Assembly: GCF_000826085.1 (NCBI RefSeq)
Contig: NZ_CCYM01000003.1
Coordinates: 62,001 to 126,000 of the forward strand
Source of the DNA: Nigerium massiliense
GTDB taxonomy: Bacteria; Actinomycetota; Actinomycetes; Propionibacteriales; Propionibacteriaceae
Direction of reading: 5' to 3'
DNA length: 64,000 bases
The notes under the pieces were generated by a model. The model saw only the letters and a list, made by a program, of their open reading frames with translations. It was not told the DNA's origin and did no database searches. This document shows positions 9,101 to 18,418 of this stretch, one piece after another. Both the position numbers and the translations under genes were made by a program. Each line of letters starts with the position of its first letter. Position 1 is the first letter of the stretch.

Positions 9101-9266
9101 CGACGATCCCGAGGAGCTCGCCTACCCGACCTGGGTGCACCACCGCCTCGCCCAGGCGCGGCGCATCCTGACGTCCGGACGTTACGACGCGACGCCGGGG
9201 GAGCAGTGCCGGTTCTGTGCGTTCGTGTCCAGCTGCCCGGCCAAGGTGCAGCAGGTGATCGCATGA
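6105..9266 (+). CDS. adnA: AdnA, subunit of the AdnAB helicase-nuclease
   Basis: About 1053 residues: a UvrD-like motor followed by a RecB/AddB-type nuclease. Walker A is GAAGTGKT (32-39). Motif II reads VYVDEFAELD instead of the usual DEYQD, consistent with the weak motor of this subunit in mycobacteria. The nuclease motif VVDFKSS has D926 and K928. C799, C1035, C1038 and C1044 form the 4Fe-4S cage seen in AddB-type nucleases. AdnAB unwinds and resects double-strand breaks. GTG at 6105 is chosen because GAGGA lies 7 bases upstream; TTG 6099 and ATG 6120 are alternatives. The stop overlaps the adnB start (ATGA). Confidence 0.9.
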   Translation: MACAEMNGVVEMWDDSQRAVLEHGGGPLLVLGAAGTGKTSLLVELVARRLAGGGGEALALCLTRQAGSEVRDRVIRASGRTSRQPAVMTLHSFCLSLLMRWPAEDAPAPRLLTAPEQEFRIRELLAGDVPRWPEELRAAAGTRAFAMQVRAVLARARQLGLDPADVAAAGARAGDAGWAGLGAFMDEYLDVLDAEGVLDYSELVHRARILLTRPDVLAAVRRQYAAVYVDEFAELDPAQLALLRELVPDGGDIVAFADPDTAIYRFRGAHPRGAAAFVESFGAPVLTLGVRHGSRPALAAASRHVAARLGTAAIDVGAVVGYREAEAPAGAPGRLQAVTFADEPAQASYVAAELRAAHLDEKVPWGDMAVLVRAGRAQIPPLARALTDAGIPVEVAGDEIGLADELAVRPLLLALELVARGGPADPDEAVRLLTSGWGGLDAVAMRRLGRALRARRAETDPEATRGRTSAELIADALSGAAELPEASADDPGIGEVLDAVERRREILAEAVGTMDAGARVEEILWVLWSATPWPGRLRGAALGAGEGAPRANRDLDAVVALFTLARESQAPTGPGGVRAFLAEVAAQQIPADLEREAAVGGRGVRILTAHRSKGRSWPFVVITGVQEGVWPDVRRRGSMFDPQRLDGGGLGPGLDTRELVATERRLFLLACTRASQRLLVTALAGTEGEADQPSRFVTELGVPVRHVTTQPARLHTLRALVASLRGAAQDPAASPELRAAAAVRLARLADETDALGRPLVPDADPQRWWGMRPVTGETAVQLGDRVVLSPSQLASVLACPRQYFLSREANADPPRGSATILGSVIHALAEHALVDGLDREQALEYLGRVWDDIPFPAPWFSASERVEAENAVNRFMTWHEAHDYADVLGVEVRFDTTVEVDGEPVVIRGSVDRLEREGSGALRVVDFKSSRSLPSKADAEAMDQVGLYQVAVEEGAFGDVAGGPAPSGGGALVYLRHDDSGGYPKVLGQPSLRERPHLSDDPEELAYPTWVHHRLAQARRILTSGRYDATPGEQCRFCAFVSSCPAKVQQVIA

Positions 9267-12200
9267 GCCGGCACCTGCTGAGGTTCCCGCGCGACGTCTC
9301 CGAGGCGTTGGGCATCGACTTCTCGGAACAGCAGTTGCGGGCGATCACCGCGCCGCTGGAGCCCGGGGTCATCATCGCCGGCGCGGGCTCGGGCAAGACG
9401 ACCGTGATGGCCGCCCGGGTGGTCTGGCTCGTCGGCACCGGCGCGGTGCGCCCCGAGCAGGTGCTGGGGCTGACGTTCACCCGCAAGGCCGCCGCCGAGT
9501 TGTCGAGCCGGGTGCGGACGGCGCTGCTGCGCGCCGGGGCCCTCGACCTCGAGGGCCTCGACGACGCGGGCGAGCAGCTCATCATGACCTACGACGCGTT
9601 CGCCGCCCGGCTCGTCGCCGACCACGGGCTGCGGCTGGGCATCGAAGGCGACGCCCGCATGATCACGGGCGCGGCGCGGTTCCGGCTGGCGTCCCGGGTG
9701 GTGACGGCGGCGCCGGGGCCGTTCGAGCACCTGGCCCGGCTGCGGCCCGACTCGGTCACCGAGCGGGTGCTGCGCCTGGACGCCGACCTCCAGTCGCACC
9801 TCGCCGGCACCGACGCGGTGCGGGCGCAGTCGGAGGAGTTCGTCCGCGAGGTCGAGTCGTCCCCGCGCAACCGCACCAAGCAGATCTACGCGTCGCTGAA
9901 GATCGCGGAGGCGAAGGCCCGCGAGCGTGAGGAGCTCACCGGGCTCGTCGAGGAGTACCAGCGGCTCAAGCGCGCGCGTGGCTCGGTGGAGTTCGCCGAT
10001 CAGATGGCGATCGCCGCGCGACTCGCCCAAGCCGTCCCGGAGGTCTCTCGCGCGCTGCGCGAGCAGTTCGCGGTCGTCCTGCTCGACGAGTACCAGGACA
10101 CCTCGAGCGCGCAGGCCGAACTGCTGCGCGCGCTGTTCTCGGGGGAGACCGTCCAAGACGGCCGGGGACATCCCGTGACCGCGGTCGGTGACCCGTGCCA
10201 GGCGATCTACGGCTGGCGGGGCGCCGCGGCGTCCAACATCATCACGTTCGCGGACAGCTTTCCGCTGGCCGGCGGGGAGCCGGCGCGCGGCTACGCCCTG
10301 ACCGTCAACCGGCGCAGCGGACAGACCATCCTGGACGCGGCGAACGTCCTCGCCGCGCCGCTGCGCGACGACCCCGACCTCGCCTGGGACGGGATCGACC
10401 AGAACCTCGTCGCGCCCGAGGGGACGCCGCCCGGCGACATCGTCACCGCGTCGTTCGACACCTGGCCCGGCGAGGTGACGTGGGTGGCGGACCGGCTCGT
10501 CGCGTCGCACGCCGAGGGCCAGGTGCGGCGCTGGTCGGACATCGCGGTGCTGTGCCGGCGCAACGCCAACATCCGCGGCGTCTACGCGGAGCTGACGGAG
10601 CGTGACGTGCCCGTCGAGATCGTCGGCCTGGACGGCCTCATGCAGGTGCCGGAAGTCGCCGACGTCGTCGCGACGCTGCGAGTGCTGGGGGACATGACCG
10701 CCAACCCCGACCTCGTGCGGCTGCTCACCGGGCCGCGGTGGGCGCTCGGGCCGGGCGATCTCGCGGCGCTCGGGCGGCGGGCCGCGGAGCTGGCGGAGGT
10801 CGAGCGCCCCACCGGTGAGGACTTCGCCGGCGACGTCGCGGCGACGCTGGCCCAGGCCGAGTCGACCAGCGTCGTGAGCCTCGCCGAGGCGCTGGAGAAT
10901 CCGGGTGAGGGGCCGTACACGGCCGCCGGCACGGAGCGCCTCCGGGGTTGCGCCGCCGAGCTGCGCATGCTGCGCCGGTACGTCGGCGAACCGGTGACCG
11001 ACCTGGTGCGCCGCGTGATCTCGGCGTCCGGCGTCGAGGTCGAGCTTGGCCTGCGGGGCCCCGACGGCGCCAGGCAACTGAACGCGTTCGTCGCGGCGGT
11101 CTCGGCCTACACCGACGTCGACGGCGACGGGTCGCTGGCGGGCCTGCTGGCCTACCTCGCCGCCGAGGAGGAGCACGGCGTCGGGCTCGAGCAGGCGGTC
11201 GTCAGCGACGAGAATTCGGTGAAGCTGCTGACGATCCATCGGGCGAAGGGGCTGGAGTGGGAGCTGGTGTTCCTGCCGGCGCTGGCCGACGGCGTCTTCC
11301 CCAGCGACCGCGTGACCGACAACTGGCTGAAGAACGCCGGCGTCATCCCCGCCGACCTGCGGGGGGACGCCGCCTCCGTCCCGCAGCTGGCCGACGTCAC
11401 CGACGCGGCCACCAAGGACTACGCCAGGCAGCTGAAGGACGAGAACCGCCGCGGTGACGACCGGCTGGCCTACGTCGCGGTCACCCGTGCCCGGCAACAC
11501 CTGGTGGCGAGCACGCACACCTGGTACCCGGGGCTGAGCCGGCCACGGCTCGAGTCGCCCTACCTGCGGGTGCTGTCCGAGGTGGGCGAGCGGGTGCACG
11601 CGGACGAGATCTCGGCGGCCAACCCGCTCGACGGCGGCGCCGCCCGGGTGCCGTGGCCGCTGTTGCTCGACGAGGAGGCCCGCGGACGCCGGCTGGCCGT
11701 GGCGGAGCAGGTCGAGCGGGCGCGCGCCAAGGCGAGGTCGGCCGGCCGTTACCCCGACGACAGGGTCGCCACCCTCGATGATGCCGGCCGGCTCGCCGAG
11801 TGGGACCACGCGTTCGATCAGCTCGTTCCCGAGGCCAAGGCGCTGCGCGGCCGGCCCGGCGGGTTCGCGCTGCCGCGCTACCTGTCCACCACGGCGCTCA
11901 TGCAGTTGGACGCCGATCCGGACGCCTACGCGGCAGCGATCCGGCGTCCGATGCCGCAGCGACCCTCCCGCGGCTCGCGGGCCGGCGAGGAGTTCCACGC
12001 CTGGCTGCAGCGACGCTTCGAGGCGTCCCCGAGCCTGTGGGAGGCCGAGGACGAACCCGACCCGGTCGACGGGCAGGTCACCGCGCTGATCCGACGGTTC
12101 AAGGCGGGCCGGTTCGCCGACCGGGTGCCGGACGAGGTCGAGGTGCCGTTCGCGCTGTTCCTGGGCGGTCAGGTCATCCGTGGCCGCATCGACGCGGTGT

Positions 12201-12457
12201 ACTCCGACGGTGGTCGCATCGAGGTCGTCGACTGGAAGACCGGCGCCGCCCACCGCGCCAACCCGCTGCAGCTCGCGGTGTACCGGCTCGCCTGGGCCGA
12301 ACTCGCCGGTCTCGATCCCGAGCAGGTCGGCGCGGTGTTCTACGACGTGGTGCACGACCGCGTCATCGAGCCCGAGAACCTGCCCGGGCGGGCTCAGCTG
12401 GAGTCCCTGGCCGCGGGGCTGCTGTCCGGTCAGTCCGGCGACGGGCACACTGGGTGA
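9263..12457 (+). CDS. adnB: AdnB, motor and nuclease subunit of AdnAB
   Basis: 1064 residues. It has a full UvrD/Rep motor: Walker A GAGSGKTT (40-47), VLLDEYQDTSSAQ as motif II, GDPCQAIYGWRG, an HRAKGLEW motif and VAVTRAR. The C-terminal nuclease domain has EVVDWKTG with D990 and K992 followed by the QLAVYRLAW segment. In mycobacteria AdnB is the main translocating motor of the heterodimer. The ATG at 9263 overlaps the adnA stop, so the subunits are co-translated. The gene order adnA-adnB-nudC-uvrD2 resembles that of Mycobacterium, but here recBCD lies between nudC and uvrD2. Very secure call. Confidence 0.93.
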   Translation: MSRHLLRFPRDVSEALGIDFSEQQLRAITAPLEPGVIIAGAGSGKTTVMAARVVWLVGTGAVRPEQVLGLTFTRKAAAELSSRVRTALLRAGALDLEGLDDAGEQLIMTYDAFAARLVADHGLRLGIEGDARMITGAARFRLASRVVTAAPGPFEHLARLRPDSVTERVLRLDADLQSHLAGTDAVRAQSEEFVREVESSPRNRTKQIYASLKIAEAKAREREELTGLVEEYQRLKRARGSVEFADQMAIAARLAQAVPEVSRALREQFAVVLLDEYQDTSSAQAELLRALFSGETVQDGRGHPVTAVGDPCQAIYGWRGAAASNIITFADSFPLAGGEPARGYALTVNRRSGQTILDAANVLAAPLRDDPDLAWDGIDQNLVAPEGTPPGDIVTASFDTWPGEVTWVADRLVASHAEGQVRRWSDIAVLCRRNANIRGVYAELTERDVPVEIVGLDGLMQVPEVADVVATLRVLGDMTANPDLVRLLTGPRWALGPGDLAALGRRAAELAEVERPTGEDFAGDVAATLAQAESTSVVSLAEALENPGEGPYTAAGTERLRGCAAELRMLRRYVGEPVTDLVRRVISASGVEVELGLRGPDGARQLNAFVAAVSAYTDVDGDGSLAGLLAYLAAEEEHGVGLEQAVVSDENSVKLLTIHRAKGLEWELVFLPALADGVFPSDRVTDNWLKNAGVIPADLRGDAASVPQLADVTDAATKDYARQLKDENRRGDDRLAYVAVTRARQHLVASTHTWYPGLSRPRLESPYLRVLSEVGERVHADEISAANPLDGGAARVPWPLLLDEEARGRRLAVAEQVERARAKARSAGRYPDDRVATLDDAGRLAEWDHAFDQLVPEAKALRGRPGGFALPRYLSTTALMQLDADPDAYAAAIRRPMPQRPSRGSRAGEEFHAWLQRRFEASPSLWEAEDEPDPVDGQVTALIRRFKAGRFADRVPDEVEVPFALFLGGQVIRGRIDAVYSDGGRIEVVDWKTGAAHRANPLQLAVYRLAWAELAGLDPEQVGAVFYDVVHDRVIEPENLPGRAQLESLAAGLLSGQSGDGHTG

Positions 12458-12579
12458 CGGACACCCCGCCATCGTTCAGGACGCCGCGGGCGCCCGCCTG
12501 GGCGCTGGGACGTGAACGGACACAGCACGGGGTCCTCCGGGCGCCGCGGGTGCGGAGCATCGAGCCAGAGGAAGGCAGC

Positions 12580-13470
12580 ATGGATCTTTGGGTACCGGAC
12601 AGTCAGCTCGATCGAGCCGACCCGCAGCGCACCGACCCCGACTGGGTCCGCCGCATCTGGTCGGACGACGCGGTGGTCCTCGGCATCGATGCGCGGGGCG
12701 ACGTCGCCGTCACGCCCGACGGGACGGCGCTGGACTGGCGGCCCGCCAGCGGTGAGTTCGTGGTCGAGCGGCAATTCCTCCTCGGCCTCGTGGACGGCGT
12801 CCCGCACTTTGCGGCCGCCCTCGACGAACTGCCGCGGGCCACCTCGCTGCGGGAGATCGGGCCGACGCTCGACGACACCAGCCTCGACCTGGTCACCACG
12901 GCGATCGCCCTGGTCAACTGGCACGCGGTGGCGCCGTTCTGCGGCGTGTGCGGGGGGCCGACCCAGGTGCGCGCGGGCGGCACCGTTCGCTATTGCCCTC
13001 GTTGTGAGCGCGAGCGCTTCCCGCGCATGGATCCGGCGGTGATCGTCGCCGTCCTGGACGACGACGGCCGCCTCTTCCTCGGCCATCACGTCGGTTGGCC
13101 GCAGAACCGGGTGTCGATCTTGGCCGGCTTCGTGAGCGCGGGGGAGTCGCTGGAGCAGGCCGTGCGTCGCGAGGTGGCGGAGGAGAGCGGGTTGACGCTC
13201 GGCGAGGTGCGCTACGTGGGCAGCCAGCCGTGGCCCTTCCCGCGGTCGCTGATGCTCGGCTTCGTGGCCCGCGCGACGAGCGTGGACGCCCAGGTCGACG
13301 GCGAGGAGATCGAGTGGGGCGACTTCTACTCGATCGACGAGGTGGAGCAGCGCGTCGCGGACGGGCGGCTCGCGCTGCCGATGCCGCTGTCGATCGCTTC
13401 GACGATGATCTCGTCCTGGCGCCGCGGGGAGCTGGACGTCGCCGCCCCGCGAAGGCCCGACGCCCTGTAG
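12580..13470 (+). CDS. nudC: NADH pyrophosphatase (NAD diphosphatase)
   Basis: A 296-residue Nudix hydrolase that splits NAD(H) into NMN(H) and AMP and, in some bacteria, removes NAD caps from RNA. It has an N-terminal domain, a four-cysteine zinc ribbon (CGVCGG ... CPRCER), the Nudix box GFVSAGE...REVAEESGL at about 183-205, and the SQPWPFPRS signature that specifies NADH pyrophosphatases. The start ATG at 12580 has GAGGAAGG upstream. It lies 122 bases after adnB on the same strand and converges on recD with 5 bases between the stop codons. Confidence 0.95.
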   Translation: MDLWVPDSQLDRADPQRTDPDWVRRIWSDDAVVLGIDARGDVAVTPDGTALDWRPASGEFVVERQFLLGLVDGVPHFAAALDELPRATSLREIGPTLDDTSLDLVTTAIALVNWHAVAPFCGVCGGPTQVRAGGTVRYCPRCERERFPRMDPAVIVAVLDDDGRLFLGHHVGWPQNRVSILAGFVSAGESLEQAVRREVAEESGLTLGEVRYVGSQPWPFPRSLMLGFVARATSVDAQVDGEEIEWGDFYSIDEVEQRVADGRLALPMPLSIASTMISSWRRGELDVAAPRRPDAL

Positions 13471-13475
13471 CCGGG

Positions 13476-15125
13476 TCAGGCGAGCCGGTCGGCCAGCCCG
13501 CTGGTGCGGCGCGCCGGTCGCTCGACCGCCGAGCGCACCGCGTCCGGCGTCCCCACGACGAGGACGTCGTGTTCGGCGCGGGTCACCGCGGTGTAGAGGA
13601 GCTCGCGGGTGAGCAGCGGCGAATCGAGCGGCGGCAGGATCAGGCTCACCGTCGCGAACTGGCTGCCCTGCGACTTGTGCACGGTCATCGCGTGCACCGA
13701 TTGCAGGTCGCTGAGCACGTAGGGGGAGTACGCCTTGCCGGGACCGGTCTCGAAGACGGCTCGCGGCGCCCCTTCGGGCCCGGCGACGATCACGCCGGTG
13801 TCGCCGTTGAACAGGCCCAGGTCGGCGAGGTTCGTCGTGATCATGACCGGCCGGCCGAGGTAGAACTCCGCGTCCATCGAGAAGCCGGGGACGTCGTCGG
13901 TCAGCCAGCCCTGCACCGTGCGCGTCCAATGGCTGACGCCGAACTCCCCGTGCCGGTGCCCGGCCAGCAATCGGTGCCGGTGCAGCGCCGCCACCGCCGC
14001 GTCCGCGTCGCCTGCGCGGGCGGCGTCGAACATGGCCGCGCCCTGGCTCACGGTGTCTTCGCGCAGATCGGCCAGCGCGTCGTCGGGCGCCAGCAGCCGC
14101 ACCGTCGCCGACGAGGTCAGCAGGTCGAGGGCCGCGTCGGCGTCACCGGACCGGATGGCTTCCGCCAACTCGGACAGGTGGCCGGAGAATCGGTGCTGCT
14201 CGGTCAGCCGCGTCACGAGCGCGGCCGACTTGGCGCCGGTGGTGAGGTCGGCCAGCACGGATCCGGCCTCCACGGAGGCGAGCTGATCGGGGTCCCCGAC
14301 CAGCACGAGCCGCGCGGACGGCTTGAGCGCTTCCATCAGCCGCGCCATCAGCGTCATCGACACCATCGACATCTCGTCGATGATCACCAGGTCATGCGGG
14401 AGCGGGTTGCCCGCGTTGTGGCGGAACCGGCCGCGGCTGCCGGGCAGCGGGCCGAGCAGCCGGTGGATCGTGGACGCCGCCAGCCCCGCGGCGTGCCCGC
14501 TGAGTTCCGGCGCCGAGAGCGCCGCCGACTCCTGCAGTGAGGACGTCATGCGCGCCGCCGCCTTCCCGGTCGGGGCCGCCAGCGCGATCAGCGGTCGGGG
14601 GTCTGCCGACAGCGCCTCGGCGACGAGCAGCCCGATGCGGTAGGTCTTGCCGGTGCCCGGGCCGCCGGCGATGATGCTGACCTGATCGAGGCGGTCGAGC
14701 AGCAGATCGCGGACGGTCTCCTGGTCGTCGTAGTAGCGCTCGAGGTAAAGCAGGCCGCCGACCAGGCGGAACGGGCGCGGCTGCTCCGTGGGCCCGTCGC
14801 CGTCGGTCACGCAGGGGCTCTGCCGCACGGCGTCCAGCCATTCGTCGAGCGGCGGCCACACGCCCTCGGGGACGTCGACCGCACCGGTCTCGTCCGCGAA
14901 GCCGTCGGTGACGACGGCCGCGAGGTCCACGCACAGTGATCCGGCGCGAAGCGCGCGCACGGTCAGGGCCAGGGCCAGCTTCACCCGGTCGTCGCCCTCG
15001 CCGTAGAGGAACGCGAGGTGCTGGGCGGGGTGGACGTCGGCCCAGGTGAGGACGCCGAACTCGCTGAAGTCGCGGAGCAGCCCCGTCGCGGACACGGCGA
15101 TGTCGCGGGTGACCTCGGTGGTCAT
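13476..15125 (-). CDS. recD: RecBCD subunit RecD (exonuclease V alpha chain)
   Basis: A 549-residue SF1B helicase, the 5'-3' motor of RecBCD. Walker A is GGPGTGKT (154-161), followed by APTGKAA, IIDEMSMV (motif II), LVGDPDQLASV, and at the C-terminus VHKSQGSQF and LYTAVTRA, all hallmarks of RecD. It is the last gene of a recC-recB-recD operon read on the minus strand; its ATG overlaps the recB stop by 4 bases. The length is slightly below that of E. coli RecD, with a shortened N-terminal RecB-interaction region. Confidence 0.95.
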   Translation of the reverse strand: MTTEVTRDIAVSATGLLRDFSEFGVLTWADVHPAQHLAFLYGEGDDRVKLALALTVRALRAGSLCVDLAAVVTDGFADETGAVDVPEGVWPPLDEWLDAVRQSPCVTDGDGPTEQPRPFRLVGGLLYLERYYDDQETVRDLLLDRLDQVSIIAGGPGTGKTYRIGLLVAEALSADPRPLIALAAPTGKAAARMTSSLQESAALSAPELSGHAAGLAASTIHRLLGPLPGSRGRFRHNAGNPLPHDLVIIDEMSMVSMTLMARLMEALKPSARLVLVGDPDQLASVEAGSVLADLTTGAKSAALVTRLTEQHRFSGHLSELAEAIRSGDADAALDLLTSSATVRLLAPDDALADLREDTVSQGAAMFDAARAGDADAAVAALHRHRLLAGHRHGEFGVSHWTRTVQGWLTDDVPGFSMDAEFYLGRPVMITTNLADLGLFNGDTGVIVAGPEGAPRAVFETGPGKAYSPYVLSDLQSVHAMTVHKSQGSQFATVSLILPPLDSPLLTRELLYTAVTRAEHDVLVVGTPDAVRSAVERPARRTSGLADRLA

Positions 15126-18100
15126 CGGGCACCTCCCGCGAGCAGGGCGGACACGGCGGCCACCAGCTCCGGCGACGGCCGCCACGAGAACACGCCGAGC
15201 GGGTGTTCGCCGACCAGCGGGGTCTGCGGGCCCGCCATGCCTCGGACGAACAGGTAGGCGGTGCCGGCGAGGTGCGCGTCCGGGTCGTAGCCCGGCAGCC
15301 GCTGGCCGAGGAAGCGGTGCAGCGCGACCGCGTACAGCAGCGCCTGGAGCGGGTAGTGGCTCGCCATCATCGCCTCCGCGACCGCCGGTGGCGTGTAGTG
15401 GCCGATGGTCAGCGCCTCGGGCGGGAGGTCGGCGGTGCCGAGCCTGTTCGTCTTGTAGTCGACGATGAGGTGACGTCCGGAGGGCAGCCTGAGGACGGCG
15501 TCGATCGAGCCGGTGAGGAACCCATGCAGCCGCTGCGTCGTCAGCGTCGGGCCGGCGATGCGGTCGGGGTAGGACGCGAGCGGGTCGCCGGGCGGCAGGT
15601 GCCGGCGCAGCAGGTCGGCGACATCGGCGAGCGTGGCCCGGGGGGCCTCCAGCGGGAACTCGAAGTCGAGCTCGGTGAGCCGGCTCCCCGGGCCGAACGA
15701 GCGCAGCGTGGTGCCCTCGCTCAGGGGGCCGAGGGGGGTGGTGAGGCTCGGCTCCAGCGCCTCGGCCAGCTCCGGCGCGGCCAGCCCCGGCAGCGGCCAC
15801 TCGGCGAGCGCCTGTCCGGTGAGGGCGGCCAGCGTCTCACGCCACTCGTCGCCGCGGGCGTCCAGCCGTTCGTAGATGGCGTGCACCAGGGTGCCGAAGG
15901 CGGGGCCGCTGGGCAGGGTCGCCATGGGCGAGGTGACTGCGAGCGTCGGATCGGGTGCCACGGCCACCTCCGCCGGGACCTCGTCCAGCACGAGCCCGGT
16001 GTCCAGCGGCGCGGCGTGCGCCTCGGCGGTGAGGCCGGAGTACGACGTCCGGCGCCACTGGTGATCGACGGTGCGGTTCCACTCGCGCACGGACAGCTCG
16101 GACGCGGGGGACAGCGCGCGGGCCGGCCGCGCGGACGCCTCGCCGACCTCGTGGACGGCGACCCCCGCCCCGCTCAGCCATTCCATGCCGGCCGGCGAGC
16201 CGTGGTCGCCGCCTCGCGCCCAGTAGCCGTAGGCCGCCGCCGCGGGGTGCTCGGCGTCGTGCGCGGCGTGCAGCAGCCGGTGCAGCGGCGACCCGCCGAC
16301 CTCCTTCGTGTAGGCCCACCACGCGACGACGTGGGACTGCGCACGCGTCATCGCGACGTACAGCGACCGGAGGTTCTCGTCGGCCTCGTCCCGCCGGAAC
16401 TGCTCGAAGCGCTGTTCGCGGCCCGGAGTATCGGGTCCCCCGATGTCGAGGAGCCAGTGGTCCCGCCCGGGCAGGACGAGCCGCTGGCCTTCGTCGCGGC
16501 CCTCATCGCGCCGCCCCGTGGACGCCTCCGGCAGCAACACGACCGGGAACTGCAGGCCCTTCGCGCGGTGGACGGTCATGATCTGGACGGCCTCGTCGTC
16601 GGTCTCCAGCCGCCGCGTCCGCTCCACGTCGGTGGCTTCGCCGATCGCGCGCGTCAGCCACTCGACGAGGTCACGCAGGTGCACGGACCGGCCATGGGCG
16701 CGGCGGTGGAGCAGCTCGGCCAGATGCCGGTGGTCGGTGACGGTGCGCTCCCCGTTCTGCCGGGCGAGCAGGCGCTCGGTCAGCCCGGTCTCCTGCTCGA
16801 TGGCGCGCAGCAGCGCCGGGACGCCCGCTCCCGCGAAGACGCCGGCCCAGGAGCGCAGCAGGATCGCCCAGGTCGACCAGTCGTCGTCGGTGGCCTGGGC
16901 CAGGGCGGTGAGGTCGCCCCCGATGAAGTCGGTGAGGACGGCGCGCTGCAGGTAGGGCCGGCGGGGCTGATCGAGGGCGGTCAACAGTGTCAGCCAGTCG
17001 TCGGCGGCGGGGGTCGAAAAGACGCTCGCGGTGCCGCTGAAGGCTGCGGGGATGCCGGCCGCGTTCAGCGCACGCGCGATGTCGTGGCCGCGGTAGTTCG
17101 ACCGGACCAGCACCGCGATGTCCTGCGGGTGGAGCGGCGCGGGCCGGCCGTCCGCGTCGCTCCGCCGGGCGAGCGGGGCCCGTTCGGAGAGCAGGCCGGC
17201 CACCGTGTCGACGAGGTCGGCCGCGATGCGTTGGTTCGCGGTGCTCTTCCACAGCGGCGCCTCGTTGTCGACCACCCGCAGCTGGACGCCCGCCTCCCAC
17301 GGGGATCCCGGTTCCGCGACCACCCGGCGGTCGGTGCGCTGTGCGGTGACGGGCGGGGCGGCGATGTCGTCGCCGAGCAGGACGCCGCGGAACAGCGCCG
17401 AGACGGCGTCGACGACGTGCGGGTCGGAGCGATGGTTCGTGCCGAGGGTCGTGGTGCCCCGCGCCTCGTTGACGGCGACGCTGTAGGTGTGGACGTCTGC
17501 CCCGCGGAACGCGTAGATGGCCTGCTTGGGGTCGCCGATGAGGACCAGCGTCGCGGCGCCGTCGAACGCGGAGCGGAGAATCTGCCACTGCACCGGATCG
17601 GTGTCCTGGAACTCGTCGATCAGCACGACCGGGAACCGGGCCGCGAGCTTCGCGCGGGCCTGCGCCCCCGTGTGCGGGGCGGCGAGCGCGTCGCGCAGCC
17701 GCCGCAACTGATCGTCGAAGGAGAACACCCGCTGGCGCGCCTTGCGGCGCTCGACCTCGGCCCGCACGAGCCGCGCGAACTCGACGCGCTCGCCCGCGTC
17801 TCCGGCGAGGCCGGACGGCCCGATCTCGCCGGGGAACTCGACGGCCGCCCGGGCCAGGCCGCGGGCGTCCACCTTCTGCTGGCCGAACTTCACGTAGGGG
17901 AACGGCTGCCGCGCAGCGCCTGCGTAGCGCTGGAGATACAGGTCTTCGGACACCTCGTCGACGAGCGGCGTCAGGTCTTCGACAAGAATGCTCTGCGGCT
18001 CCTGGGCCGCGAGGACCCCCAGGCCGTGGATCATTCCCTGGCAGAACTCGTGCGTGGTCATGATCGTCGCCGCGTCGAAGCGCTGGAAGGCGTCCTCGAG

Positions 18101-18418
18101 CCGGGCACTCCGCTCGGCCAGGTCATCGCCCGTCCCGGCGAGCACGCGCACGGCCGGGTCGTCCGGGAGTTCGCCGGTGGCCAGGCAGACGCGCAGCGCG
18201 CGCGCCGCGTCCCTGATCTTCTCCCGGACGCGGGAGCGCAGCTCGGCGGTCGCGGCCCGGCTGAACGTCACCACCAAGAGGTCGTCGATGCGGACGCGGC
18301 CCTCGGCGACGTAGCGCGCAGCCAGGGCGGCGATCGTGTAGGTCTTGCCCGTTCCGGCGCTGGCCTCGAGGACGACCGTGCCGTCGGGGAGCGGATCGGT
18401 GAGTCGGAACGCCCTCAT
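15122..18418 (-). CDS. recB: RecBCD subunit RecB (exonuclease V beta chain)
   Basis: A 1098-residue helicase-nuclease. Walker A is EASAGTGKT (18-26); LIDEFQDTDPVQ, IGDPKQAIYAFRGAD, HRAKGLQFPVV and LYVAMTRA follow in the usual order. The C-terminal nuclease shows SIDAVLRL, VDYKTN with D987 and K989, and the QALLYAVAL helix, so both strand unwinding and cleavage should be active. It lies between recC and recD with ATGA overlaps at both ends. Having RecBCD next to AdnAB in one region is notable; mycobacteria keep both systems, where AdnAB serves homologous recombination and RecBCD serves single-strand annealing. Confidence 0.95.
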   Translation of the reverse strand: MRAFRLTDPLPDGTVVLEASAGTGKTYTIAALAARYVAEGRVRIDDLLVVTFSRAATAELRSRVREKIRDAARALRVCLATGELPDDPAVRVLAGTGDDLAERSARLEDAFQRFDAATIMTTHEFCQGMIHGLGVLAAQEPQSILVEDLTPLVDEVSEDLYLQRYAGAARQPFPYVKFGQQKVDARGLARAAVEFPGEIGPSGLAGDAGERVEFARLVRAEVERRKARQRVFSFDDQLRRLRDALAAPHTGAQARAKLAARFPVVLIDEFQDTDPVQWQILRSAFDGAATLVLIGDPKQAIYAFRGADVHTYSVAVNEARGTTTLGTNHRSDPHVVDAVSALFRGVLLGDDIAAPPVTAQRTDRRVVAEPGSPWEAGVQLRVVDNEAPLWKSTANQRIAADLVDTVAGLLSERAPLARRSDADGRPAPLHPQDIAVLVRSNYRGHDIARALNAAGIPAAFSGTASVFSTPAADDWLTLLTALDQPRRPYLQRAVLTDFIGGDLTALAQATDDDWSTWAILLRSWAGVFAGAGVPALLRAIEQETGLTERLLARQNGERTVTDHRHLAELLHRRAHGRSVHLRDLVEWLTRAIGEATDVERTRRLETDDEAVQIMTVHRAKGLQFPVVLLPEASTGRRDEGRDEGQRLVLPGRDHWLLDIGGPDTPGREQRFEQFRRDEADENLRSLYVAMTRAQSHVVAWWAYTKEVGGSPLHRLLHAAHDAEHPAAAAYGYWARGGDHGSPAGMEWLSGAGVAVHEVGEASARPARALSPASELSVREWNRTVDHQWRRTSYSGLTAEAHAAPLDTGLVLDEVPAEVAVAPDPTLAVTSPMATLPSGPAFGTLVHAIYERLDARGDEWRETLAALTGQALAEWPLPGLAAPELAEALEPSLTTPLGPLSEGTTLRSFGPGSRLTELDFEFPLEAPRATLADVADLLRRHLPPGDPLASYPDRIAGPTLTTQRLHGFLTGSIDAVLRLPSGRHLIVDYKTNRLGTADLPPEALTIGHYTPPAVAEAMMASHYPLQALLYAVALHRFLGQRLPGYDPDAHLAGTAYLFVRGMAGPQTPLVGEHPLGVFSWRPSPELVAAVSALLAGGAR

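Noticed and set aside
9182..12472. Frame of about 1096 codons opposite adnB, and a similar 818-codon frame opposite adnA (5793-8249)
   Set aside because: Antisense shadows with no recognisable domain or ribosome-binding site; only the final 74 codons of the second frame are real, as DUF3107.
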